Shown here: positions 21,340 to 33,285 of the stretch, in pieces
Numbering within the stretch: the stretch's first letter is position 1
Layout: the number at the start of each line of letters is the position of its first letter
Assembly (NCBI GenBank): GCA_963575745.1
Contig: CAUYUJ010018876.1
Location: 1-64,000 of the forward strand
DNA: 64,000 bases
Source: Prorocentrum cordatum
Lineage: Eukaryota > Sar > Dinophyceae > Prorocentrales > Prorocentraceae
Direction: 5' to 3'
Program-made: the position numbers and the translations under genes
Notes under the pieces: generated by a model
The model's database searches: none
What the model was told of the DNA's origin: nothing
Seen by the model: the letters and a program-made list of their open reading frames with translations, nothing else

Positions 21340-21790
21340 TTCGTAGTACTACTAATACTACAGCTACCCATACTACTACTATTATTGTAACATTACTAAT
21401 ACCAATTGCCTATCAATGCTATTGATACTATTGCTATGCTTAGTAATAATCAGAGGAGGGACGATGATGCGGATTATGATGGGATGACCAGGAGGAGGAA
21501 AACGAGGAGGAGAGGACGAGGAGGAGGATGAGGAGGACAAGGAGGAGGAGGAACCGTAGGAGGAGGAGGGTTAAGAGGAGGAAGTGGAGGATGATGATGA
21601 TGAGGAGGAGAAATATCAGGAGGAAGAGGAGGAGGAATAACACGAGGAGATGGTGGAGGAGGAGGAGGTGGAGGAGGTGGAGGAAGTGGAGGATGATGAT
21701 GAGGAGGAGGAAGAGAAGGAAATGACTGATGAAGATGCTGATGCTGCTGCTGCTGCTAATGGTGATGTTGATGAGGTTGATGCTGATGAT
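21340..21790. repeat. TACTA patch, then GAG/GAT array
   Basis: A short TACTACTA patch (21340-21440) is followed by GAG/GGA purines and GAT/GCT triplets up to the edge of a truncated LINE at 21793. Confidence 0.85.
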
Positions 21791-21792
21791 GA

Positions 21793-22830
21793 CTTGATCG
21801 AGTCGTAGAAGCCATCGATGTCGACCAGACCGTGGCCCACGCTCACATGAAGGTGCACGCTCATCTCCTCCTGCACAGCCCGAAGATACGCTTCACGTAG
21901 ACTAGAGTTGCCACGCACTGCAGCATCCCACCTCTCCCTCCATCTCCGCCGCCCACTCGCGCACGAGCGGCTCCCTGATCATGGACCAGAGCCAGCCGAG
22001 GAGAGGCACGGGACCGATGATGCGATCACCTTGCGTTTTCTTGGGGAGCATCCTCCCCAAGATGAGCAGCAGCTGCCCTGGCCAGCACAGGCCTTCCTCG
22101 CAGGCGGCGAAGAGCAGGGCCAGTTCAGCGAGCGCCGTGTCTGGTAGCCGCTCCAGGTCCGCTGGCGAGAGGAAGTCCACCCCCAAGCCAGTAGAGGCCC
22201 TCATCTTCCTGAGCGCCTCCCTTATGTCGTGCACTCCGATGGGTTGGAGAGGGTCGCCCTCCGCGGCTTCCTCGACCTTCTGGAAGTCTCGAAAGACCAC
22301 ATTCTCGTCCAGCTGCGTGGGGGCGCACTTGTCATGCCACTTTGTCGACTTAGCGTCTATGATATCACGCGGATGACACAGGACTTGGCCTTGGTACTCA
22401 AATTCCTGATCCACCAAGGTTGTAGGACAGAGCGACCGATGCAAAATCTTCAGAAATGCTTTGTCAGCAACAAACTCTTGAAACTCGCTCAGAGACTGCT
22501 GGACGGCCTGTCGTTGGGCCCGACTGCTGATCCTATTGGCCCCTTGGACCAGGCCGTCCAACTTGTGAGTAGAAAAACCAACCGCGTTCTGAAGAGCATC
22601 CAACCATTCATGCCATTCAATCTCCTTGCCTGGGAGTAAAACAGTGTGGGCACGCTCTGGACGTGTGTCGAGGTGCCGCTTCACCAGCTCCAGATCCCGT
22701 GTCTGCTGCTTCTCTCCCTTGCCCTTCCGACGGTGATGGGCGAGAGCGTAAAGAAGTGTGTGGAGCTGCGTCCACCACCAACTGAACCGATCTCTCAACG
22801 GGGAACCTCGACTCTTGGTGGCCATTTTCA
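21793..22830 (-). mobile_element. Truncated LINE fragment (LINE-3): pre-RT and RT up to motif A
   Basis: On the minus strand a long frame (22825-21902 is the LINE-like part) reads a connector, then EALRKMRASTGLGVDFLSPA, LERLPDTALAEL, CEEGLCWPGQLLLILGRMLP-KK and REPLVREWAAEMEG. These are the fingers and first motifs of a LINE RT. After a frameshift near 21910, SSLREAYLRAVQEE and motif A VDIDGFYDSIK (about 21796-21826) follow. The LINE sequence then stops and a GAT/GAG array begins. Upstream (22849-22900) is a GAG array. Both ends are missing, so it is a dead fragment; sense is again on the CCT strand. Confidence 0.75.
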
Positions 22831-22848
22831 GCTCCTGGCCAATGAAAT

Positions 22849-22950
22849 GCGGGAGGAGGAGGAGGCGGAGGAGGAGGAGGAGGAGGATGAGGAGGAGAGA
22901 TGAGGGGAGAGAGGAGAGAGGAGAACGGAGACCGCGGACGAGGAGGATGA
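22849..22950. repeat. (GAG)n tract upstream of the truncated LINE
   Basis: GAG/GGA purine repeats with a few GCG and GAT interruptions, directly abutting the LINE fragment. Confidence 0.9.
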
Positions 22951-24200
22951 GCAGCGGCGGCTGCGATGCTGGCGGCACGACTGATGAGGGGGGCTGCGGG
23001 CGAATGGCGGCCGGCCGAGGCCAAGCTGCCAGACCTGCCGGCCGAGGGCGATCTGGACCAGTTCGTGAACGGCAGCGCGCCTCTTCGGCTTGGCCGCGAG
23101 GAGGAGGGCCGGGCGACGCGAGCCTGCAGAGACATGCTCGCGCGGTAAAATTTAACGACGTTTCGCCCCCCCCCCCCCCCACCACCACCCTAATTTCGGG
23201 CTCCGGGGGTGTTCGCAGGGCCCCAGGGACAGTCGAACATGATCGACCCACGAATCCTGAAAGGAATCTCGAAATGTGCGGCACGGCAACGTTTTCAAGA
23301 CGCCTGATTGGGCGACGGGCAGTCGCAATGCTGAGTGTATCGATGTGGATGTACCGTGCCAAGGTCCGTGCTGTGCCGTGCTGTGCTGAATTGCGATGTG
23401 CCGTGCCGCGATTGTACTCTATAGCCTTGTGGATCGAGTCCTCTTTAGCATCCGAGTCCTGACCGAACTGATCTGGAGCTTAAGCTCGAGATGCCTGAGC
23501 ACGTAGAAGCTGGCCCAGAGCTAGTTGAAGTCGAAACGTCTGGTACGCTCATTCCACTCGAGCTCAAAATCCGACTCAGCTCCGAAATGGGACGACGCGA
23601 CACGAGGCACAGGGTCACGGACGCGCCACAGGATGTGCCAAAGGCGCAACAGGGGATGCGCCAGAGGACGTGCCAGGGGACGTATTTCGGGACGTGCCTT
23701 GGACGTGCACGGGACGTGCCGAGGCGCGTGCCATTGGGCGGGCCAGAGGGCGTCATGCCGAGGGACGTGGCAAGGGGCACCACGGAACGGGCAGGGGAAC
23801 GCCTGACGAAGAGCCAGGAGACGCGACAGAGGACGAGCCAGGGAATGTGCCACGCCGAGGAGCGTGCCAGGGAACGTGCCAGGGCAAGTCACGCCAGAAC
23901 GTTGGAAAGGACGCGCCAAGGGACGGACCAGCGCGCCAGGGGACGCCCCACGGACCGGACGGGCGGGGTTGGGTTGCGACGCATTTTACTGCGACGAGTG
24001 TTTTGCTTGAGACATCCTCTACACATCCTCATGTTTGACATCCGCCTGGGCGACCGGGGCGCGTGAAAACAGGCGTTTTGCTCGAGGCTTCCTCAGCACA
24101 TCTTCGAGGCCTCTCGTGTGCACTGGCCCTGGCCAGGCCCATCCCGGGCCCAGGCTCGGCGTGCACATGGCCCCCTGGCCAGCCCAGGAGGGCGCGTGCA
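22951..24200. other. GC-rich sequence with a decayed GACGTGCC repeat
   Basis: No gene is recognised. From about 23600 to 23960 the words GACGTGCC, GCCAGGGGACG and ACGTGCCAGGGAACG recur at irregular intervals, an old minisatellite. A C run of about 15 lies near 23166-23180. Confidence 0.45.
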
Positions 24201-24206
24201 CCGATC

Positions 24207-24285
24207 CCCTCCTCCTCCTCCTCCTCCTCCTCCTCCTCCTCCTCCTCCTCCTCCTCCCCCTCCTCCTCTTCCTCCCCCCCCCCTA
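24207..24285. repeat. (CCT)n tract
   Basis: Nearly pure CCT/CTC triplets, followed by a C run. Confidence 0.95.
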
Positions 24286-25120
24286 GTCAGGGTCGGCGTG
24301 TTTATGGCTGGCGCACCTCTGTAGGATGCCCTCGGGGTGCGAGGAGGATCAGGCAGGCCTCGAGTCCAGATAAATCGGTCCATGGTAAGGATGGGCAGCC
24401 ATCCCAAAGGTACCCTTGCATCCTTGTCCATCCTTGGCCACTTTCGTTGGCCGCGCCCCGCTCGAAAAGCTTCGGGATGGCCTTCCAAGGCCCTTGCATC
24501 CTTACCGCGCATCCTTATGATACGGGCCGACCGCAAATCCGTCCAGAGCGTTCCGGGACGCTCTCACAGCGTTCCAGGACGCTCTGAGACGGCCGCGGCG
24601 CCCGATGCATCCTCCAAGCCCCGCCGATTCGCGGAGGTTCACGATCTGTATCGGTCCGATGCTGTCTCGATTATGCCGTCGTTTTAGGGGAGAGGGGGCG
24701 GCTTTCTCAGGGAACAGGGGTTTTCTCAGAAGGGGCCGCTTCAATTGACAACGAAGCAGTGTGCGCCACGCGCCCTTCTTAAAGGGGGTGGCGGCGCTCC
24801 CCTGCACCTGCCCCCTCCTTGCGTTGGGGAATGGCTCGTTCCTCTTTTGAGGACATCTGATTCTTAGTAGTCTTCTTCTTCTCCACCTCCTCCTCTCTAT
24901 CCCTCTGGTTATAATTCATTTGTTGTATCATTATTGTTATTCGTATCACTGGTGTTAAAGCTAGTGTTAACGCTATTCGTATGGTTATTATTGCTATTTG
25001 TAGTAGTTGTCTTATTATTATTCTTCGCAGTTCGTATTATTAGCGTTTTTATCTTTACTATTCGTATTCGGATGATTCGTATTCTCATTATTGTGAGGGA
25101 TCTGACTTTTATGGTTATTA
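24286..25120. other. Unique sequence, no gene seen
   Basis: GC-rich to about 24850, then AT-rich with TTATT/TATTCGTAT words that grade into the CTA array. Short internal repeats (CATCCTTG; TTCC(G/A)GGACGCTCT) are present. No domain recognised. Confidence 0.4.
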
Positions 25121-25123
25121 CGA

Positions 25124-26394
<1,271 letters not shown>

Positions 26395-26890
26395 GATTCT
26401 TATTTATAGTAGTTATAGATTTCATTTTTTCGCCGTTGGACTCTCATTATTGAAACATAGATATTGCTGGGCCCTCTCCAGTGACCATTGTGTTTTTTTC
26501 AGTTGAAGTGCTTCCTCCGGGGCTCGCAGCCTTTTTTTTATATCTGGGAAGGTCACGGGGCTCAAACTGGATTTTGGCACCCGTATTACAACAACAACGG
26601 CTCCCGCTGGAACTTTCTTTACAGCTTAGCCAGGGCCCCCGTTCCCGCCTGCGACTTCCTCGCATTTTACTGAGGAATCGCGTTCTCGCTCGGGATTTCC
26701 TTTTACTTTATTAAGGGGTCGCTCTCGCGGCGCTCTGGAGTCGCGCTCTCGCTGGAGATTTGCTTGCAATGTACTACAGAGTCGCGCTCTTGCGTTGGAA
26801 TTCCTAGAAATTTACTCGAGCGCCGAGCTCCCGACACTCAGGCACCCAGGAGTCGCGCTCACGCTTAAGACTCCCTTACAGCTTATTTAG
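26395..26890. repeat. Degenerate 42-65-bp repeat (GAGTCGCGCTCTCGC)
   Basis: Units starting GA(A/G)TCGCG(T/C)TCTCGCT...TTTAC... recur near 26676, 26738, 26790 and 26850, with weaker ones upstream from about 26597. The segment 26395-26590 is unique sequence with no gene. Confidence 0.6.
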
Positions 26891-26899
26891 GAATCGGGA

Positions 26900-28020
26900 T
26901 CTCGCTGCCCTTCGTGGCCCCGTTGCAGCCCTTCGTGGCCCCGTCACTGCCCTTCGTGGCCCCCTCGCTGCCCGTCGTGGCCCCGTTGCTGCCCTTCGTG
27001 GCCCCCTCGTTGCCCTTCGTGGCCTGGTTGCAGCCCTTCGTGGCCCCCTCGCTGCCCTTCGTGGCCCCGTTGCAGCCCTTCGTGGACCCCTCGTTCCTTC
27101 GCTGCCCTTCGTGGCTCCGTTGCAGCCCTTCGTGGTCCCCTCGCTGCCCTTCGTGGCCCCGTTGCAGCCCTTCGTGGCCTCCGTTGCAGCCTTTCGTGGC
27201 CCCGTTGCAGCCCTTCGTGGCCTTCTCGCTGCCCTTCGTGGTCCCGTTGCAGCCCTTCGTGGCCCTTCGCAGCCCAGCAAGTTCGCCCTCGCTGCCCTTC
27301 GTGGTCCCCGTTGCAGCCCTTCGTGGCCCCTTCGGTGCCCTTCGTGGCCCCGTTGCAGCCGTTCGTGGCCCCCTCACTGCCCTTCGTGGCTCCTTTGCAG
27401 CCGTTCGTGGCCCCCTCGCTGCCCTTCGTGGCGTGGCCCCTTCGCTGTCCTTCGTGGCTCCGTTGCAGCCCTTCGTGGCCCCCTCGCTGCCCTTCGTGGT
27501 CCCGTTGCAGCCCTTCGTGGCCCCTTCGCTGCCCTTCGTGGCCCCGTTGCAGCCTTTCGTGGCCCCCTCGCTGCCCTTCGCGGCCCCATACATGTATGCC
27601 CTTCGTGGCCCCCGTTTTGTCGCGCCCGTCGTGGCCCCTTATGCATGCGCTTCGTGGCCCCGCTGTCGCCCTTCGTGGCCCCCTCGCTGCCCTTCGTGGC
27701 CCCGTTGCTGCCCTCAGTGGCCCCGTCGTTGCCCTCTGCGGCCCAATATATGGATGCCCTTCGTGGCCCCCGCTCGTTCGCGCCCCGTCGTGGCCCCATA
27801 AGCATGCGCTTCGTGGCCCCGCTGTCGCCCTTTGTGGCCTCCTCGCTGCCCTACGTGGCCCCGTTGCTACCCTCAGTGACTCCGTCGTTGCTTTCTGTGG
27901 CCCCGCATTATCTGCCCTTCGTGGCCCCCGCTCGTTCGCGCCCGTCGTGGCCCCATAAGCATGCCCTTTGTGGCCCCGCTGTCGCCCTTCGTGGCCCCCT
28001 TCATGCCCTTCGTGGCCCCG
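26900..28020. repeat. 21-bp minisatellite (CCCTTCGTGGCCCC...)
   Basis: About 50 units with core GCCCTTCGTGGCCCC(G/C)T and a variable TTGCAG/TCGCTG tail; most are 21 bp. The right half (27590-28020) is a longer higher-order repeat with CATGCGCTTCGTGGCCCCGC and CGTTCGCGCCC(C)GTCGTGGC. A 7-residue translated repeat (PFVAPLQ/PFVAPSL on plus, GATKGCN on minus) keeps frames open on both strands. I see no start context or domain that argues for a real protein. Confidence 0.9.
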
Positions 28021-28023
28021 CTG

Positions 28024-28093
28024 TCGCTCTCGTTCTCGCTCTCGCTCTCGCTTTCGCTCGTCGTCGTTGTCGTCGTCGTCTTCGTCGTCGCCG

Positions 28094-28136
<43 letters not shown>

Positions 28137-28140
28137 GGTC
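28024..28140. repeat. (CTCTCG)n and (CGT)n tracts
   Basis: CTCTCG/CTTTCG hexamers lead into CGT triplets with a few GCC interruptions. Confidence 0.9.
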
Positions 28141-28369
28141 GGTCCCCTGTCCGTCCTTCTTGGGGCGTGTTGCCGCCGATCAGCGCTGCCGCTGGCCAGG
28201 CCGACGGGCCGCGGCCACCCCGCCGCTTGCCAGGGCCCGGCCTGCAGGGAAGAAAAACATACCCCCCCAAAGGGGGTACTATCGAAGACGAAGAGGGCGG
28301 GCACCGAGGGTTTGGGAAATACATGTTGACGGACACTCGAGCAGATGGGAGCGAGCAGTCCTAACATGA

Positions 28370-28615
28370 TGGTTGTTGTTAGTGCTGCTGCTGTTGTTAT
28401 TGCTGTTGTTGTTGCTGGTGTTGTTGTTGTGGTGGTTGTTGTTGTGGCTGTTATTGTTGTTGTTATGGTTGTTGTTGCTGATGCTGTCGTTGTTGTGGTT
28501 CTTGCTGTTGTGGTTGTTTTTGCGATTGTTGCTGTTGTGGTTGTTGTTGCTGCTGATGCAGTTATTGTTGTTGTTGTTGTTGTGGTTGTTGTTGTTTTCT
28601 CGGTAGTTGTATATT
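28370..28615. repeat. (GTT)n array with GCT/GGT interruptions
   Basis: About 80 triplets of GTT/TTG with regular GCT and GGT interruptions. Confidence 0.93.
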
Positions 28616-29425
28616 CTGGTTCGTGTTCGTACTACCAGTATTACACTAACCAGTATTCGTACGATGATTGTTACTATTATTGTTGTTGGTGACATTGCTA
28701 TTATTATATTTGGCCTATTATTATTAGCCTTCTTTTTTTATATTTGGCCCATCCCTCTTCTCCCTCGCCGCTCAGGTCCCGTTCTCTACTCTCTGGACGT
28801 GTGTTGGCTGCCTTCGTGTGTGCATGTCGAGCTGGCTTCGGGTCCATCACCCTTCGATTTGTCCAGGACACTGGGATCTCCCTCGTGCTGGTACCCAGGA
28901 CCAGTGACACGCATGTATTTCCTGGACTGTACCGATGACTCTGTTTCCCTGCCTCGTCAGCTGTGCAGAGTTTGCAGCCCCCACGGGAGATTGACAGGGC
29001 CGGCAGAGCCCTCGCCGTGCTGCGCGTGAGCACGTGAAAAAGCGCAGGCGCCCTGAGCTGACACAGATGTCTCGGTTCTTTGCCCGCCGTGACTTCTCGA
29101 CCGACCCTCGGTGTTCTCGCTCTCCCCCTGCCCAGGGCCCAGGCGGGGGGGGAGACACCCGATCCTGGCCTCGGCCTGGGCCTCCCGAGGGACTGCCACC
29201 CACTGGGGTGGGGGGGGGATGCCCCTCGGCTGCTCTCCTCGCTCGCAACGTTGGCGCGGAGGGTGGCGCCTGCCCCGTGGGCTGTGCGCCTTCGGATTCT
29301 GCCGACTCTTCGGCTTGTCCGCTGGCAGGGTCTCTCGGAGTTCGCGTGGGGGAAGCCACAACTCGCCACAGTTTCCCCTTTGCCTATCCTGGATGGGGTA
29401 TGCTCTGCTCGGGACGCCGCGGCTT
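28616..29425. other. Unique sequence, possible decayed minus-strand coding DNA
   Basis: A minus-strand frame across 28704-29425 remains open, with unremarkable composition (for example SRGGCKLCTADEAGKQSHRY) and no domain I recognise. Status uncertain. Confidence 0.25.
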
Positions 29426-29426
29426 G

Positions 29427-29600
29427 CATGAGGAGGAGGGGGAGGAGGAGGAGGAGGAGGAGGAGGAGGAGGAGGAGGAGGAGGAGGAGGAGGGATGGCG
29501 GGAGGGAGGGAGGGAGGAAGGGAGGGGAGGTAGGGAGGGAGGGGAGGGATGGGGCAGGAGGGAGGGGGGAAGAGTTATAGGAAAGAGAGTAGGGATGAGG
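29427..29600. repeat. (GAG)n then GGGAGGGA tract
   Basis: GAG triplets to about 29495, then GGGAGGGAGG repeats. Confidence 0.9.
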
Positions 29601-32600
29601 GAGGATACTCGAGGAAGGAGCGGGATGCAGGTGGCACCAGAGATTGAGACTGAAGCGGAGTAAAGCTGCCTCCTGAAGGCTGCTCACATGTGCCCTCTTT
29701 CGAGCGCGATCGTGGTGACACATCGACCTCGGCGCCCCAGAGTCGATTTGACGTGAGCTCCTCTTCGTGCGAGATATCAGATTCTCCAGTGCCCTGGAGC
29801 TGTGTAGCGCACCCAGTGCCCGAAGGCGAGGCACGCCTCCCATCACCTGAAACAGATCTCACCAGCCCTACACCCCCAACAGAGCAAGAGGGAGAAGGAG
29901 CTTCAGTCCTCGCCCTCCCCCCCCCATTGGTCACCGGATCACAATTGTCACAATTTTGGTGCTTCGCAAGCGTCCCGATGAAGGAGAGGCACCGCCTGCG
30001 ACTGGAGCAGACAACAAAGCGACGCACAAGATGCAAACGACGACGACGACGAAGACGACGACGCCGCCGCCGTCGACGTCGCCGCCGCCCTGGTCGCCCG
30101 CAGCGCCCGCGGCGCCGCCCCCCGGGCCAGGCATCGCCGCCACCGGCGACGCCTCCGTTATGTGCAGGCCGCACTCGCGGGACCGGCAGTGGGCTACGAG
30201 GCGGGGTCTCCTCCTGCTCCTCCTGTTCCAGATGTTCCTCGTCCTCTCTCCGAAGAACAAGCAACTGCATAAACATAAGCTTTTGACGGAGGAGGGGGGT
30301 CATGCGCCGATCCAGAAAGCCCGCGGGGAGCTCCAGCAGTCTCTGTTTACGCGGCATACATTCTGCCGTTGTTTGTGCCTCTATCCTCCTTCTCCTCCTG
30401 CTCCGAATGCTCCTCGTCCTCGTCCTCCTGCCTCCTCCTTCTTCTCCTAAGCGCTCTCGCTCGCTCTCCTGTGGGGCAAGAGGTTCAAACCCCTTAGAGA
30501 GGAGAGAAAGCGAAGATAGTGACTCCCCCTGTCCAGGATGCACGTGTAAAAGAGGAGGGGGGCGTGAACACAGGCTGGCCCAGACTCCCCGAGTCGCCGC
30601 CCCTGCCAGACTCAGCGCTCGCAAGCGCCTCCGCCAGAAGCCCATAAAGGGCAGTGGTCGCACGTCCATCATGCCAAGGTGCCAGGGACGAGTGGGATCA
30701 AGGATGATGGCATCTTCCAGCACAGATGCCAGGCTGTGGAAAACGGAGAAGGTCGGGGGGCGCTCTCCTCCTCTTTCCTCCTCCCCCCTGGGAAGGCTTG
30801 AGAGACAACGCCCACACCCTGGGATCTCGGCGAAGGCCCTGGGGGGGGCTAGCATCCACGGCCTGCCCAACGGCAAGCTCCAGCAGTTGAGAGCGTCGGC
30901 CCTTCACGCGGAGGCCCGCCCCCCCCGTGGGTTATTCTCCAGATTTGGCCGCCATGTGTTCCAGAGGTCCGGGTCCTGTGTATAACCCCCGCCCCCAGGC
31001 ATGTATGCCTGTGGGGTGTTTTTTCGTTTGGACAAGTGGTAGTTCGCTTCCTTGTGCGTTTGCAGAGCGAAGTGCGCTTTTTCGACGTCTGCCTCGGGCC
31101 CGTCAAGTGGTGGAGTGCATAGGCGAGCCCCCAAGGCGTCCCCAACTGGGTTGTCTCGCTTTTGCCAGAGGTCTCCCCTTGCAGGGCCCCACAGTCTATC
31201 GAGCCCCTTAGGTGGTTATCGAACGCCTGGGCCGTCATCTGCCGTTTTTTTGGTTGCCTTGGCTGCGTCTGTAGTTAGAGGTGCCACATCGGACCGTTGG
31301 TACTCTTCTTCTTCTTCTTCTTTTTCTTCTTCTTCTTCTTCTTCTTCTTCTTCTTCTTCCTCCGGGGCATACAAGCAAGCACTCCCCAGTCTTTCCTGAA
31401 GCTTGTCGGAGTGCCTGAGAGCTCCAGCTGGGACAGTTCACGTCTGACCTTCAGCAGCCGCGCCGCCTTCGAAATGTTCCTTCTGTGGTTGGGGTATGTT
31501 CGTAGGTGGGGTATCCAATCATGCCTTCTTCGTTGCATACTTATGCCCCACCCCCGCAGCGCACTCGATCGCGTTGGCCTGCATTTTGGGAGCGCCATTC
31601 CAGGCGGTCCCGCAGTCTCTCCAAGCAGCAAGAGCGAGAAAGCTAGCGAGGGAGGGACGATGGATGGAGGGCACGGGAGGGCGGCATTGGGGCTCGGCGG
31701 GTCGTTGGAGTTTTTCCGGGCCTGATCCAAGAGGCCCCATGTGCCCCCACAGCTGATGCCAGCTTCCGAGTTCGAAACAGGGATCCCAGATGTTTCAGTT
31801 TCTGTGGCCCCAGAGGGGGCTGGGTATACGTTCATCCCACCCTCAAGAGGCGGTTGGGCCCCACCGGTGCTTGTCACAGCTGATGAGGGTACACATGTGT
31901 CCATATTCTCCTAGGCAAGCGCTTGTCTGATGCGGTCTTGAGCATACTCTTTGACAGAGGGCAGGTGGTTGCGAGCGAGAAGAAGGAAGCCATGGGATCT
32001 GTCCAAAGATTCAGTTGCGGCCTGGATCCTGACCTGCTTCCGTGTAGCCTTTCGCTTTCCAGATCCGCGGGGGGTGGTCGAGTCGCTGGGAGAGGAGCGG
32101 GACTCGGGAGATGCGTCGCCCGCCTTGGTAGCTCGCGGAGCCAGGTGCGCGGCCAGACGCGCGGCTGATGCTGGCGGCTTGGCAAGGATAGGACCAGGCA
32201 TATTGTGGCGCTGACTCCATGGGCTGTTGCTTAACAAGTTTGCCCCAGAAGGTGAAGATGGGGACCGTGGCGGGCACTGGGGGGGGGCCTTTGGGAGCTC
32301 TGGAGCAGAGGACCCTCAGAGAGCTTGTCATAAGCCCCCATTGGCGCCAGCGCAGGCTCAGCCAGTATGACCCACACTTATCCGCAGATTGCTTGCTTTC
32401 TGAGGCTTGGGGCGCGGCCTTTGCCCAGACCTCTCGGGCCTTTCGGGGAGTCCGTCGGAGGTCCCTAGGAGGCAGGGGGGGTCGCGTCCTGTGGGAGTTT
32501 CCTGTTTTACAGGAGGGGGCGCCCTCCCTCCTCTTTTGTTCTTCGTGCGGCGGGCCTGCTGCATTGGCCCCGGGCGGGTATGCTCCTGGTCTCAAGGCTG

Positions 32601-33040
32601 CGTGCGCGGGGCCGCACGGGGCCCTTTTAGCCGTCCGCTCAAGGCTGGTCCGTGGCAGTCACCGTGCGGTGCTTGCCAGAAAGCTGTTCCACGGTGCCTT
32701 TGACAGGCCAGTCGGCCTGTTTCGCGGGGCCGCAGTCCAGGGGACCTTCGGTTCGATGGCCAGGCACAGCCTTTGCCTTGCGGACTGCCTCCAGAGTTTC
32801 GGCCTGAACAAGAAGGAAGCTTGAGAAGCCTCGGCTCCAGGCTCCGAGAGCGGAAGGCCTGAGACCTCGGCGACGATGAGTATGGCGGCCTTTTTCCTTA
32901 AGGGGGGGGCCCTGTCGCAAGCCCATGGGGCGACCTGTCAAAGCCGCTTCGTGGTGCAAAAGGGTCCTCTCCGATGCGGTTCCCCTAGGGTTTGTGGCTG
33001 ACCACAGAGCCTCTCCCTTTTCTCTCCCCTCCGTGGCGTG
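29601..33040 (-). pseudogene. Fragmented coding-like region, possibly a tyrosine-recombinase-type retroelement
   Basis: Several minus-strand frames look more protein-like than their surroundings: 32237-31911 (ends FLLLARNHLPSVKEYAQDRI), 31904-31360 (contains AARLLKVRRELSQLELSGTP), 31238-30850 and 30876-29575. The first segment resembles the N-terminal SAM-like start of tyrosine recombinases found in DIRS-type elements, but no R..H-R-Y active-site set can be placed. A (CTT)n tract at 31305-31360 and a triplet CGA/CGC block near 30030-30080 interrupt it. I cannot assign a family with confidence. A plus-strand frame at 32219-32824 is probably its shadow. Confidence 0.25.
31305..31360. repeat. 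(CTT)n tract
   Basis: About 18 CTT triplets with one TTT interruption. Confidence 0.95.
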
Positions 33041-33044
33041 CGAT

Positions 33045-33142
33045 CCTCCTCCTCCTCCTCCCTCCTCCCTCCTCCCTCCTCCCTCCTCCCTCCTCCCTCC
33101 TCCTCCTCCTCCTCCTCCTCCTCCTCATCCTCCTCTTCTTCT
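33045..33142. repeat. (CCT)n tract at the 5' side of the plus-strand LINE
   Basis: CCTCCTCC(C)TCC repeats end at CTTCTTCTCAAG. The plus-strand LINE starts just after this. Confidence 0.95.
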
Positions 33143-33285
33143 CAAGCAATATCGGCATGAGCGCTTCGTTTTCTTGCGGACTCGTACCGGGGCCTCTCAC
33201 TTCCACGTAGTGCCTCAGGGGCGGCGAGCCACCGGCCCGATCCCTTTCCGTTCAGGCTGGCGCCCTCGCTGGCGAAAGGAAGCTC

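Noticed and set aside
22815-22835. A further spliced-leader relict (GGTGGCCATTTTCAGCTCC)
   Set aside because: Only about 14 of 20 positions match, and it is in the wrong orientation relative to the LINE fragment.
33128-33145. Leader remnant (CTTCTCAAG) at the start of the plus-strand LINE
   Set aside because: Only CTCAAG matches, next to a CCT/CTT tract where such words arise by chance.
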